This document shows positions 9,115-21,452 of a DNA stretch of 64,000 nt, piece by piece (positions within the stretch are counted from its first letter, which is position 1; each line of letters starts with the position of its first letter). The DNA is from Plumapathes pennacea. Lineage: Eukaryota; Cnidaria; Anthozoa; Antipatharia; Myriopathidae. A model generated the notes under the pieces. It worked only from the letters and a program-made list of their open reading frames with translations. It was not told where the DNA came from and searched no databases. A program made the position numbers and the translations under genes. The DNA lies in NCBI GenBank assembly GCA_964036295.1, contig OZ038466.1, positions 12,310,001 through 12,374,000 of the forward strand. The letters are read 5' to 3'.

Positions 9115-11267
9115 TTTCTTTGTTTGCTTCTCGACCACAAAATCCCGGATCCCCAAACAAAATTTTATTCGGTTTTGTCCTACCGGAAATTTTGATTGTT
9201 TATTTTGTTGTTTCTTTTCAGATATTCTGTAGCTTATCAGCTAAAACGGCTCCTTTTCTGCTGTACACACCTATTACATCCATCTACAGACTGGTGTACA
9301 TTTATAAACAAACTCACCACTTTTTACAGTAAGCGAGGCCAGAACAGTGTCCATCTCTTCATTCCGGAGGCGTCGCGTTGCATCGAGTCGAGTTCGTCGC
9401 CTGGGAACTGTTCGTAAAGAATGAAAAGAAACGAAAATCTATTTTATCAACATCAGTCTCTGCTGTGTTTATTAAAGTAGCTGCATAGAGAAGTAATAAC
9501 AATGTCAAGGAAATGTCCCTCAGACGTGTCCACAGGACAGAAACTGATAAATACCCGTTAAAGTGGGGAGTGTGATCAGTCCAGACGTCCTGCTTACAAC
9601 TTAAACTCAATGGTCAAGCAGTTACTATACATGCTGATTACATAAATGGTCTTGATTCTTTAGCTGCATCCAAATGATCTATGAATTACAACTGCTGTAA
9701 GTTACAGTATAATATAGTTAATGTACACAGCATGCGGTCACCTTTCACAATACATGTACATTTACAGTATCTATACATAGTTCCTTTTAATCAACATGTA
9801 CATGTAGCACGATGTTTGGATTTAAACACTATTACAATCTAGTAAAATGCTGTCATAACCTCTTCATGAAATTGTAAAAAAGAAAGTTAGACTAAACACT
9901 ACAACCTGCGAAAATTAAGCTAACCAACTAGCTGAAAAACTTTTACAACATTCATCCAGTTTCCGGGCGTACTAGTGCAGCCATAACTGCGACATAATAT
10001 CTAATGCAGTAAAAAACCAAGAACTAAGTATGCAAACACGGTCGAAGTCACACATAAGATAGAATAACGTGAAAGCTCTGATTCTGGGCCATGAGTGGTC
10101 AAAGAAAAAATTTTCATTTTGAAACACACCTATAGATTTTGTACAGTAGTTCAAGTTCAGTATGGAGAAAATGGTAGATGAATCTCTGACTAGGTTCAAG
10201 CTGATCAGGCTTGCAATTTTCAACAGCACACATACATTTCTCAACTAAGGCAGGTTGGCTGAATTGGTATACTGTAGATTTGGGTCAAAAATAAAGTCTA
10301 GTTGATTGAATAATTTCTTCAAGAAATATAGCCTAACATACACTTAACTAAGAGCAGTACTCTTCATTGTCAGTGTAGTGCTAGCAAGCCATGTGACAAA
10401 TATTTTTGGTTCGGTGTTGGTAATGTTGGCATTTAGCTAAATGTTGTTCAGTGTGGGGAAAATGCCTGTCGAGCAATTGATTTGGGTCATGCTATCGGAA
10501 TATTGATATTCTCCTTACACTCCTCATACGTTCTGTTCTTGGCAAGTTCAGAAAATATAAATTGGGTTTCAGGTCTTAGAACTAAAAGTTTCAATTGATC
10601 ATTTCGTTATTTGCCAACAGACGTTGGTTGCTTAACTCCCAGCAGAATCTGAACTTACAGTCAGAACTTACTCAGACGAACGCTGACTCAAACGTCATTT
10701 TTAAAAATTCAAATCTATTCACGATTTAGCCCTCTCCACAGAATAGGATTTAGCAACTCGCGTTACATATAACTTGCGTTACTCTTATGTAACTCACATG
10801 TAACTTACACGTAACTCGCGTTAACTCTTCTTTAATGTTGGTGTACAATTTTGAATTTGTTGAAGTAAGTTCAGAACACAAAATGCTCATCAGACTGACA
10901 CCACACACAAAATGGTTTCTCTTCTTTTCTGTTCTATTTCTATTCATTCCCACCATCCAGTAATTTGAGACTTACTGATCAAAGTTGGTTGGCCTTTGTG
11001 GAGATCGAGAACTTCTTACTAGCTTTCTTTCAATATTTATGTCTGATCTGTGTTACAATAGAACGCACGTTTTGTGTATAATACTGTTATCTAGTTTCAT
11101 GATGCATCTTCTCTGCTTCAGTGCAAAGGCCTCAGAGAAGGCTGTTGTCTTATTTGAAATACAAGAACAAGTAATTGCCTTCATCGTGCACTTTTATTTA
11201 AATTCCACTTTCCAAAGTTTTCCTTTTCGTGTTTGTTTCTTGTTTTATTATAATTATTTTACAGTAC
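9115..11267. other. Intergenic, no gene recognised
   Basis: Only short unsupported frames on both strands. A small local repeat of GTAACTC/GTTACAT-type motifs lies at about 10753-10825. The left edge of the TRIM segmental duplication is reached near 11268. Confidence 0.5.
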
Positions 11268-11929
11268 CGTACATCTACTTTTAATACACCTTATTTAGCT
11301 GATTAATATTCTGATCAATTAGTATCTTGTTGGGTTTGTTAACTTTCCTCTGCTCTCTATATGTAATCTTCTTTGAAAATAGTTTCTAGAAGTATAGATC
11401 TTGTCACTAGTTTCTAGAAACCTGAAAAGTTAAACGAAAACAGTAAAAACGAACCTGTCCCAAAATTCAGTGCACATGTATCCTAATACGGAAAAGCTAG
11501 CAATCTTCATAATAGATACTACCTAGCTTGCCCCAAAACTCTTCTTGAGGATTTGTGAGAACAATTTAAGTGTATCTCAGTGATCAACACACTGGTTAGA
11601 ATACACTGATGTTCCGATATGTAACAGCCTTCGATCTTTTAAACCAAACTACACATTATTTCATGACATGAAGTTACCTCACCTTCTCCACCGTCACATT
11701 TTAAGGTCACACTTTCTCGCTCACCTTCCTACCCCAGTTGTCAAAATCAACTCGGTCTGTAGCAACAGCGCACCAAATCTAGCCTGTGTTAAGAATAGAT
11801 CACCTATGTTCATCATTCATCGTCATCTCACATGCTGTACAAAATAGAAGTTTACAATGAATTCAGTTGTTAATATGACTTCTTCTGATTTTGAGGTTAC
11901 ATTGAATGACTTCAGCCACCCGGGGGACT

Positions 11930-14155
11930 TCAATATTGAGCCTGAAACACCTGAATACGATGGTTGTATTCATCAGAAATAAACACGCGTCCATCAGACG
12001 TCACTGTGATGTCTTGTGGAAAATTAAACTGACCTAACCCGGACCCACGTGACCCAAACGATGTGACAAACAATCCGTCCAGCGTGACAACCTGAACCTG
12101 GTGATTGTTCCTATCACAGACCAATAGCAAGTCATCTGTGTCGACTGCTAGTCCCTTTGGATACTGAAACTGCCCCGCCCCATTCCCCTGCTGACCAATG
12201 TCATAAAGATAAGAACCACGTGAATCAAACACTTTGATCACGTAACTATCAAGGCTTACAAAATACTTCTTGTCAAATAAAATGGCGTATTGCGGTGTAG
12301 TCCCAGGGGAAGGGACAAACTTCAGGAGTAGCACTCCATCTTGAGTAAACACGTTCACGGTCTCCTCTTGAATGTCACACACCACTATATTGTCATCACT
12401 TGTGACAGAGACACCCCAGGGCTGCTTCAACACATCCTGACCGAAATTCCTGATCCAATGACCAGTGGAAGTGAACACTTTGATTCTGGAATTGTTTCTA
12501 TCGGCGACAACAATGTCTCCAGCCTTGTTGTACGCGAGTCCTCCAGCGAAATTGAACTGTCCATCCGCAGTTCCTATTGTCCCAAACTCCCTCAGGTACT
12601 GACCATCAGCACTGAAAATCTGCACTCGGTTGTTGATGCTGTCCGACACTGCTACCTCCCTTGCTCTGTTCACTGCTATACCACAAGGCCACTTAAACTG
12701 TCCTTTGCCTAACCCACGTGATCCGAATGTAGCCTCTGCTCGATACCCAGTCGGACGTCTCTTGGTCACGTGAACATCCAGAGGACTGTTGGCGACGGAC
12801 TGGCCTCGGACTCTCACAGTCACGTGATGCACTCCTTCAGTATTGGGTGTAAAATAAACTGTGTAAGTCCCGTCCTTTCTGTCTTCAACTTCTGTTTCCA
12901 CTTCATCTCCAGCAGGACACAGAATCTGTACAGACACGTGTTCAGATGCCGAGTAGCAGATGTTGTCTTCAGTGTCTTTTGTTACAACAATAAACTGTGC
13001 CTGGAAGTCTTTGCAAATTCCCTTTGTTTCAATTCCTTGAATCTGGGTTTTCTTTGTATCTGCTAACCCGACATGAGCCCAACCCAACGGCGAGCGTTCT
13101 ATTCGTCGGTACACATCTTCATCGGGCTGGAATTTAACAAAGACATTCTTTAAAGCCTTATATTTGGTCAAGGCATCGAATATTTCTTTGGCTCGGCTCA
13201 ACGCCGCTGGCTCGGCTCCAAGAATCTCTTCACAAATTCCTCGCTGTGATACACTGCGCAGATACTCGGTGATACTGTTTAACTGAGCCAGGTAAAGTTC
13301 CATGTTGCCTGTTTGTTGTTGAAACTTCGTCTCTTGATTTTTCTCAATCTCGTCCACTTCCGTCAACAGCTTTTTTGTGTGCTGTTTCACCAGTTCAATT
13401 AATCTTTGCTCGTTGTTTTCAATGGCTTCTCGAGTTTGTTGGATTCTCTGCTTTGTCTTTGTGTGAGTTTCGTTTTCTTTATTCATTTGTTCTCTCCAGA
13501 CGTCTGCTCGTTCTTGTACTTTGGTTTGTGTTTCTTCCAAGCGTGACTTGGCGTGCTCGGCGGCTTGTTTGAGATGCTGTAACTCGTGGTTCCTGTGAGT
13601 TACGGTTGTGCATTTCTGACAAGCGCACTGTTGGCAGGTTTGACAGAAATACTCGAGATCAGCGTTGTCGTGAAATTCCTCTTCACATAGTTGAGGTGTA
13701 CGGAGTATCTCTTGAACGTCTTGGATCTGTTCGACGGAAGTCACGCGATGACCTTTCCACGCCTTGAGTTTGAAATGTAAATCTTGACACTCGACACAAA
13801 TGAAACTTTTGCAGTTGAGGCAAAACGCGACTACTTTAGATTTGTTGTCACAACTTCCACACTGCACTTGATTTTTTTGACGCTGGACCGATACAATGTC
13901 CTTAAGTCGGTTCAGAAAAAACGCGGTTGGGAAAACATCGAGCGTTGTTCCCTGAGGCAAGTCGATTTGTGTTCTGCAGTCAGGACACGCGATCTCTTGT
14001 CGGTTTTCGCGTGATTTCTCGGCCAACTCTTCAAGGCAGTGACAACAGAACGTGTGAAGACACGGCAGGGTTTTAGGATTGGTGTAGATGTTGAGACATA
14101 TGGAACATTCCAGCTCTTTCTCGAGTGTGTCGACTAAACTTGTAGATGAAGCCAT
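11930..14155 (-). CDS. TRIM-NHL E3 ubiquitin ligase, copy 3, complete and intronless
   Basis: 741 residues, same architecture as copy 2: RING 17-60 with all eight metal ligands, B-box 1 at 99-136, B-box 2 at 157-190, coiled coil about 195-290, filamin-type Ig about 385-465, NHL propeller 475-741. Differences from copy 2 concentrate in the linker before the filamin repeat (about 345-385) and in the NHL surface loops, while the RING/B-box half is almost identical. One extra residue lies in the penultimate blade region. Expected to be a cytoplasmic RING ligase with a target- or RNA-binding propeller. Variation concentrated in the NHL face fits diversification of what is bound, but this is an inference from two sequences. 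Confidence 0.95.
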   Translation of the reverse strand: MASSTSLVDTLEKELECSICLNIYTNPKTLPCLHTFCCHCLEELAEKSRENRQEIACPDCRTQIDLPQGTTLDVFPTAFFLNRLKDIVSVQRQKNQVQCGSCDNKSKVVAFCLNCKSFICVECQDLHFKLKAWKGHRVTSVEQIQDVQEILRTPQLCEEEFHDNADLEYFCQTCQQCACQKCTTVTHRNHELQHLKQAAEHAKSRLEETQTKVQERADVWREQMNKENETHTKTKQRIQQTREAIENNEQRLIELVKQHTKKLLTEVDEIEKNQETKFQQQTGNMELYLAQLNSITEYLRSVSQRGICEEILGAEPAALSRAKEIFDALTKYKALKNVFVKFQPDEDVYRRIERSPLGWAHVGLADTKKTQIQGIETKGICKDFQAQFIVVTKDTEDNICYSASEHVSVQILCPAGDEVETEVEDRKDGTYTVYFTPNTEGVHHVTVRVRGQSVANSPLDVHVTKRRPTGYRAEATFGSRGLGKGQFKWPCGIAVNRAREVAVSDSINNRVQIFSADGQYLREFGTIGTADGQFNFAGGLAYNKAGDIVVADRNNSRIKVFTSTGHWIRNFGQDVLKQPWGVSVTSDDNIVVCDIQEETVNVFTQDGVLLLKFVPSPGTTPQYAILFDKKYFVSLDSYVIKVFDSRGSYLYDIGQQGNGAGQFQYPKGLAVDTDDLLLVCDRNNHQVQVVTLDGLFVTSFGSRGSGLGQFNFPQDITVTSDGRVFISDEYNHRIQVFQAQY

Positions 14156-14240
14156 GTTTTGTTTGGTTTGTGAAGCGTATGACTGTCATGTGACCTGTAA
14201 ACGATCCTTTCGTAGGGAGGGGTAGGAGGAGTTCTGTACT
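14156..14240 (-). promoter_or_regulatory. 5' flank of TRIM copy 3, ETS-type site deleted
   Basis: Retains GTCATGTGAC (14185-14194) and the GGGAGGGGTAGGAGG block. The roughly 30 bp carrying CACTTCCGG in the other two copies is missing: the sequence goes from AAACGATCC to TTTCGTAGGGAGG. The shared remainder shows this is a deletion, not a different promoter. Confidence 0.5.
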
Positions 14241-15149
14241 TTCGTACTTTACTTTCTGTACTTTACAAATCCATTGAAGGGGTCTACTGTCAGTAAGCAG
14301 TGAGTGGTAGAAAAATAAATAAATAAAGATATGAATGATGACATTATTATAGGTTACAATTAGACAAGTAGCTCGAGATGACTGCCAATTTTTAGGTACT
14401 GAGCTCTTAGATACAGTAGCTGATTCTGTTACTGACAGGAGATGTTTGGCTTCTTTTTGATCACACTAATATTTGGGTGGCAAGACAAATCACGTAACGC
14501 AATCTGAATCATAAGATTTTTCTGGTCACAACAAGGCTGGAATCTGGCTAAGTTGTTGCAAGTTTGACGTAAACACCCGCTAGGTTTAATGGCTGTTCCC
14601 GACTTGCTTCTTTTCGTGCCTCGAATACAGATAAAAATCACATAAATCCTATTTTAAGGCGTGTACTAAAAATGAGGTTTTTTTCTAATAAGGATTTAAG
14701 GGGCTGCCAACATCTGCGTATTCACCACTTATCTGCTTATTAACATTACATGGATGTTTTGGGAGGTGGGGTTCAAAGAGTCTAAGATTTTGACAATATT
14801 GGTGCTGTAAATTTGGGGACTGGGACATGATAACTCCACTATGGGACATTAGTTGCAATGTCCATTGCAGTATTCAACAGTGCAATGTTGTGAAAATCAT
14901 GAATTATATGGCCAAAGGGTATATAGTAATGTGTGTAAAGAATATAAACCCGGCCTATCACCAGGTATGACTAAAACAAACTCCAATCAATGACATAAAT
15001 CACAACAAATGTATTCACGGTGCTCATTAACCAGGAAGATACAATAATATGAAAAGAAGATACAAAATTTCTCGCTATTTTGGAGCTGTTCTTATAGGCA
15101 TTTTTAGAACTTCCTAATATGTTAATTAACTTTACTTAGTGGTGTTGCC
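14241..15149. other. Intergenic, no gene recognised
   Basis: AT-rich DNA with only short frames and no splice-supported coding segment. Confidence 0.5.
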
Positions 15150-15386
15150 TTGTCCTTCTTTGTTTGGCCTTCAAGAACATGTAGGAGGGGAGCTCAATTC
15201 CTGACAAACTATTCACAGCTTTTGTGCATGGTTACAAACCTTGCCTCCTTCCTTTGCTTCTTTAAAAAGACTTAAGCAAAGGAGGGAGGCATAAGGCTTG
15301 TAACCATGCACAAAAGCTGTGAATAGTTTGCCAGGAATTGAGCTCCCCCTCCTACATGTTCTTGAAGGTCAAACAAAGAAGGACAA
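15150..15386. repeat. Long near-perfect hairpin (about 237 bp inverted repeat)
   Basis: Starts TTGTCCTTCTTTG and ends CAAAGAAGGACAA. The arms of about 110 bp match with few mismatches, including GAGCTCAATTCCTG, CAAACTATTCACAGC and TTGTGCATGGTTACAA with their complements. The loop is tiny, around CTTTAAAAAGACTT near 15265. No frame runs through it. It may be a foldback transposon or, if transcribed, a long double-stranded RNA/small-RNA precursor. Confidence 0.8.
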
Positions 15387-17144
15387 CTCCAACCTCTAAA
15401 ATTATCTCTGCCTGAGCCAAGATCCATATTGAGTAACACTGCAGACTAGATTCAATATTAATTATAGAAACAATGGGACAAAAAGTATGGAACAGCCTTG
15501 TAGAAAAAAACTAAGACCTGCTGAAAACATTAAAGTTTTTAACACTATATTTTTAAATGTAAACAAAATAATGACTACTTCTTTAAGGCAAACACAGTTA
15601 TGTATTATGTATTATGCTTCTGGAGTTAGAGGAGAAATTCAATGCCCTGTTCAATTAATAATCTGCTCTTTGCTGTCACCATTCAGAGGTTATGCTACCA
15701 ATGCCATGCTGGCATGAAATTCATGAAATGAAAAATTTTGGGGCCAAGTATACTGTAGGTTGGTTGATAAAGCCCTGTGTCATGGGCAGGTACTTTTAGT
15801 CAAATTCACAAATTTCTCATGGACAGGGTCAGGGTATGGGGACATGAATTGAACCTCCCTCCGCAAACTTGAATCAGTTGCACCCCATCCCATCCCACTC
15901 CTAGCAGCCACCTGTAGTACAGTAAATGCTCAAATAAGTACCCCAGTACCCCATGCACTTATATTTTTGGACCTCAAGCGGGGGGGGGGGCACTTATTTC
16001 ATTTCTCAGATTTAAACAACTGGTATCTATTTATTTGATTTAACGTCTTTATCTAACTGTAACAAACAAATGCTAAAATGTGCTTATTGGAAGAGAGGTG
16101 CTTGATCAATTTTTCAACCTTTGCTGGGGGCCCTTGCTTGAAGGGGCAGGCATTTGCTGAAAGCTGGGCGCTTAATCAGGCAATTGCTTTGTTTCACTTT
16201 TTTTTTTTTTAGGCTGACTCTTACTTTTGTGTGCTAACATAAACTACTGGGATCTGGTTAGATACAAAGCTTCTATCGGGAGTATTTCCTGACTATGTCA
16301 CACTTTTTATGCTGGTGGAACTCTAACAAAAGAATGCTTATTAGCTTCTATTTATCTTGACACCACCATGGCCGCCATGTTTTTCAATCTATCCCCTGAG
16401 GGATATTGATTTGCAATATTATTAACGATTATAGTTTTGAATGTTTTGTTTGTTTGTTTGTTTGTTTTTCTGGGATCCTTTTAAAACGTAAATCTAAGCA
16501 ACACGGAATCAAACTGAGGTCCAAATAAGCTTTAGTTTGTGGCCACCATATTGGTGTACTAAAAGTTTCCCTAGAGAAAGGTCTCTAAACTTAGGACGCA
16601 GTGTAACCCACCATGTCTAAAAATATGAAGAATGCAAACTGTGATAAAGAAAAAAATGTGGAATTTTGCTTAACAGTTAGCTATACTTACCGATCCTAAA
16701 GTCAGTGACCAGATTCCTCGTTAAGTGATGATTCAAGCCATCGCCACGAGAAGCAAAATGCATAAACGATAAAAGCCGCGCGTAGCCGCCATTTTGTTTT
16801 CTTCTTCAACCGGAGGCCGCTGACTCCTAAAATCGTTGTCTCGTCCTTTTGGCCTTGGCGCGAAATGACCCCACCATTAACATTTTGTCAATTAACAAAT
16901 AAATAAACCCACAAAGACGACTTTTCCAACGTTTTTCAAAACACACTTTAACAAAGTGCACTAATTTAATTCATGCAAAATTTCTAACAAGAAATACATT
17001 ATGAGATCACTTAGGCTTACAAGCAGATTCCTTGAAACTTTCTTTTAACTAATAACTTTAGTAACTCTAATAACCTTTCTCTTGTGCAATTTGATTGAGA
17101 GTCTATTATTTTCCAAACTCTCACGTGATTAAGCGCTTATGACG
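15387..17144. other. Intergenic, no convincing gene
   Basis: Contains a poly-G run near 15980, a T run near 16199-16210 and a TTTG tandem run at about 16446-16467. A 76-codon frame at 15487-15717 has no recognisable motif, splice context or codon pattern and is not called. Confidence 0.45.
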
Positions 17145-17360
17145 TCAGACACAACTCCTATTGGACACATTGTGGCCATGTGACTCTTCCAGTTCGTCCC
17201 CAATTCTCCTCAGCTGCTTGGCTACTTCACTAATCGTTGTTGATACAGAACAAGTATTCAGGCTGGAATTGGTTGTTTCTGGGCTTGTTGCCATGGTTAC
17301 TTGCGCACTTGATACTGGGTTTCCCCGATGAGCTTTCTGTGACGACGTCAGCTGTGACAT
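17145..17360 (-). CDS. BH3-only-like apoptosis regulator, copy 1
   Basis: 71 residues from ATG at 17360. Near the C-terminus the peptide EVAKQLRRIGDELEESHG fits the BH3 signature (hydrophobic-x3-L-x-x-I-G-D-E-hydrophobic) and shares the LRRIGDE core with vertebrate BIM. BH3 helices dock into the groove of BCL-2-type proteins and trigger or license mitochondrial apoptosis. No BH1/BH2 signatures or obvious tail anchor follow, hence BH3-only-like. The frame is open further upstream (to ATG at 17435), but a good acceptor (TTATCTCTCCCAG) places the exon start at 17371, and a perfect donor TGAG|gtaagt at 18672 could supply a non-coding first exon. The rest of the protein is Ser/Thr-rich and low in structure, as usual for this class. 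A paralogue lies at 21453-21674. Small frames can mimic motifs, but the paired copies make chance unlikely. Confidence 0.65.
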   Translation of the reverse strand: MSQLTSSQKAHRGNPVSSAQVTMATSPETTNSSLNTCSVSTTISEVAKQLRRIGDELEESHGHNVSNRSCV

Positions 17361-18672
17361 CACCGATAGCACTGGGAGAGATAACACTTGGTTGTTAGAG
17401 AAATACGTACGTGCTAGAATATCGTCTTTTCTCAATCATTACATATACATGTATAGCCGAATTCTATAATGATGATTAACTACGCGCGGCATCTCAACCA
17501 AAGGTATCTTAATGAAATTACGTTTGCTATTTTTTTAAGTGGATAATGATCTTCAGGTATGTAAAAGTTAAAAATATATAAACAGACTGAGATAACGGCC
17601 AATTTAGTGATCTCTCACTTAAACAGCCATCGAAACGAATGACAACCGGCTATCCCCGAAGTTTGACATGAAAAATTCACCATAGGTCCCACGAAGGTCG
17701 AGTTTGGGCACACGGCACAAGAAAAATGCAGTGGTTAGGGACAAAAATTTCGTATCAAAAATTGTTTAAACACCCGCTGTGGCTGACACACGGTGACCCA
17801 AACCTTGGTAAGTTCACCATTTTGTTACCAATAAAGAGAAAAGAAAGCCAGACTATTCTCTTCGTATTAAGTAAATCAAACTTTTCCGTTAAACTTTGGA
17901 TTCCAGTTTTCGTTTTCTTTTATGTTAAGTTTTTTTCGAATGAGTGAATGTAACTTGGCTTCAACTCATTAACTAGCGGTCAATCGGTCTCAGTAGGTTA
18001 ATCACAAAACTGAAATACAAATGTAATAATATACAGGCACAGGTCAACCTAATCTGTGCATTGGACCGGCTATTGTGGGGTGACTGTCTAAAGTATAAAT
18101 TCGTGCCATTGCCTTCGTAATGTGTTTTCTAAGATTTTTGATTGATCCAAATAATCTTGGCAGTATTCTAAGCAAGCATGTAGCGATGGCGTTTTCTTGC
18201 ACTGCGGATTGCTCTCTTCTTCAAATCAAAACAAATTGCACATTATTTTGTCTTCTGGTTGGTGAATGTGTTTTCCTACAGCCTTTGTGATTGGCTCTGT
18301 AATCAAGTTGGTTAATTTGGTTTTAACAGTCATGCGAAAACGGCTCTTTAACTAGAGTTCAACCGGACAGAGTTAGCAGGATAGAATGCAAAAGCTAAAG
18401 TATCATACCTTCGGCTGGAATGATATAAAAGAAAGAGAGACAGAGATCAATACAGAAAACTGAGAGTGAGTGTGTATGTGTGAGGTTGGGGCTAGAGACT
18501 AGAGTGCGCAATCTCTTTTGACTTTCTATATACATTACATATATCCATCAGTAACAAAATGATATAGAACTAATAAAAGCAACTTGTTATGTGGACCAGT
18601 TCTAAGATAAGCCCACAAAAACAATGGGGTCCCAAAAAAGTGGGGGAAAAAACAATTTTGTGATAACTTACC

Positions 18673-18760
18673 TCACATCTGAGCCTGTTCGCCACCAAAT
18701 AATTTAGCTCGCTAACGCCGAACCTTCTGTGTCGCTCGCTTGAGTGCTGCGCAAAACTGA
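18673..18760 (-). other. Possible 5' UTR exon of BH3-like copy 1
   Basis: On the minus strand a sequence ending GCTCAGATGTGAG is followed by gtaagttatc, a full consensus donor, 1.3 kb upstream of the acceptor before the BH3 exon. The transcription start is not visible, so the outer limit is arbitrary. Confidence 0.3.
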
Positions 18761-20936
18761 CTAGCGTGAGCTGAGCGTCGCTTCTTACAATACGAGAGTA
18801 ATCGAGAACACGGAAATTAACGCTGACTCACGAGAGTCTACCAACACGCAAAGATTCTCAGCTTAGTTATGATTGGTTGATGTTCTTCCAAACTATAACA
18901 GCTGATTCTCTCGCAAATCATCACTTAAGATTTGACCCTTTTCTGAGTACTCTGACGAGCGCTTGTCAAAATATAATGAGCCGATTTTCTTTTTGTCTCT
19001 CCTTCGCAACGAAGTTATCGAAAATCTATTAACACTAATTCCGTTTCTGGGGAGTTTCGTGGTGAGGCTCAACGGTCACGCTATTTGAAACGGATGGTTT
19101 TCAAGCTCTAACACCAAGAGAAAGGCACGAGCGCATTAAGGTATATATGCGTTTACTAAAGTGGGAACGAGTGAGATAGCGGAAGGTAAATAAAATGTTT
19201 AATCGGCCTTATACCCGTGCACTTGAGTTGAATCGGTTTTCACTGTAAAGCTTGTTTTCACTGTGAAATAAAATTCTTGTGCTTGTCACGCTTTCGTCGC
19301 TCGTGAAAACCAGGCTGATAAAAAATTTTCATATGGAGAAAGGGAAAAAACGACAAGTCTTTTACGTCGGTTTGAAATTCAAATCTTTAAAATATCAATA
19401 TTTAGGACTAAAGGCTGGAATAGATGAAAATATTTATTTACGCGCATATTTGTGCTGACTTCTGTACTTTACAAATGAGTAATAAAACACAGACGTTGAA
19501 AAGTAAGTATTTTAAGCCGGAACCATCGATCTCACCATCCCAAAGGAGTGATTGTTGAATGTCTTGGGTGTGTATGCAAATTCAGCCATCTGAATAAGCT
19601 CTTTTATTGCATGATTTTCGCTCAATCAAATCTCTTTCTACGCACAGAAAAAACGAACCAGAAAGATCGGGCGGGAAAGCCAAGCTGATGTCAAAACTAA
19701 CGCTTACTGCTTGAACTTCAAAGTGGAAATAACTTATTTAAAATCATAATCCCGTCTGATAGATAGACACTTTGATCTTATCCACCGATTTTGCATTAAC
19801 AACAATGTTAAAATGACTCCATGTCGGACAAAGTCTAATTTTAGGAAGGAAAAAATATATTGGCGAACGGACCGGGGAGGGTAAATAATTTGGCTGGCCT
19901 CAACTAGTTTCTTGTTCAAATGAAGTAAAGAAATAAAGGTTTGTTTTCTTAAGTGTGTTGGAGTATGGTAATCTTCCATTATCCTTGTGATAGTCTTAAT
20001 CATATTTTATTTGCATATGTATCAAAAGAATTGAACTCGGACTAATTTCGCCGCAAAAAGGCTCCATGGAATATACTCAGTACCTTCTAAATGTGTTCCA
20101 ACGTTCATAAATTATACTCCACTTGGTGGGTATAAAAGTTTGTGTTGGACTGTCTAGTTCTTCGGTTTTCTCCAAACTCAGTCTTTTCTCAGGTGGGGTA
20201 AAATTCAAGGATATTATATTATTTTCCAGACTGTACACTTAACAATTGATGCACTTGTGACGTATAGAAACACTGTATGTCTCATTAGTAGCAAGCAATA
20301 AATCATAGGGAAATCATGTTGAACATAATAAAAAAACATGTACGTGCTGCAGAAAATCAGCGATCAAAATTCATCGAACAAAAAAACAGCCGTTTTCCGA
20401 ACAAACAACTCTGAAATGGCAATAAGCGGCTCAAACCAACTTATACTGAAAAACATACTAAATCTCTGCGGAACTAAGAGATTTTAACGTCTACACACGC
20501 AACCAGTAAAATATCATATACAGGATATCTATCATATTTATTTGCATGCTTTCAATGCTGAAGAACTGTTGAAAAACATCAAAGTGAATAGATATTTATT
20601 TTAAATCACCCAACAAGCCGTCAGTTTAGATTTATGTTGCAAGTTTCATAAACAAAGGGGTCTCAATTAGCGAAAATGTTTTTTGAGGCAGATGTTTTCT
20701 CCGTGTTGATTCGATCGTCGCTTAAAATCGTAATTTGTTTTAGTATGCAAGTTTTTTTATAGATAGAGAAAAGGAAATAGCACTGAATTCAACGGAGATC
20801 AAGACAAATGTAAAGCGCTCACCAGGGTGTTTACATGACAAGAAAACCTCAAAAAAAGCGAGGCGACAAAGCCATCCCAGCTAAAACATAATTAAAATGA
20901 ACACCTGCCAAGGATACGAACACGAAAGTTCATACA
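18761..20936. other. Intergenic, no gene recognised
   Basis: AT-rich, short unsupported frames only (for example an 89-codon minus frame at 19734-20003 with no motif or codon signal). Confidence 0.45.
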
Positions 20937-21060
20937 ACAATATTTTATTCCCTTGCAATTCGTCGATGCGGAACAGACATCATAAATACGAAATTTTATG
21001 CAACTATATTTTATTCTCTTGCAATTCATCGATGCGAAAGAGACATAAGAAATTTATGAT
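20937..21060. repeat. Two-copy direct repeat of about 62 bp
   Basis: TATTTTATTCCCTTGCAATTCGTCGATGCG (about 20940-20969) recurs with a few changes about 62 bp later (TATTTTATTCTCTTGCAATTCATCGATGCG), and the downstream ACAT...AAAT parts also match. A local tandem duplication in non-coding DNA. Confidence 0.6.
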
Positions 21061-21452
21061 ATGGTTCATTATATAAACCCTTTTCCAGCCAGAGTCGAAT
21101 TTTAATCAGCCTAGAAACTGCCAATACCTGAACTGTCCATAAAACCTTAAAAAAAGCTCTTGATGAGTACATTCTAAGGCATTGTTAACGAAGCGTCTGT
21201 ACGCACTTCATCTTATTTACATGTTCGGATTTAAATTGGACAGGAAACAGTTACGACAGAGATAAACTTTGCCCCAGTATTAGGCAACTGATGGCATTAA
21301 ATGTTTTCAGTCGAAGTCTGTCATCGATGTATCCGATAACGGAAAGTAGCCAGACAACATTTCTTCAAACTGCCGGTTCGTTTTCTCCAGGTTGCGAGTG
21401 TTTTCGACCGTTCATCGAGCGGCACAAATTAGTTCCCAGGCTCCAAACGGTC

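Larger units (their letters stand above)
11268..14240. repeat. Segmental duplication unit B (contains TRIM copy 3), paralogous to 3780-7680
   Basis: Matches unit A through 3' flank, gene and promoter, without the 666-bp MITE and without about 280 bp upstream of it. The unoccupied TA at about 11391 gives the relative age: duplication first, MITE insertion later. Confidence 0.8.

Noticed and set aside
15487..15717. 76-residue plus-strand protein
   Set aside because: No motif, no splice context, low-complexity AT-rich DNA; most likely chance.
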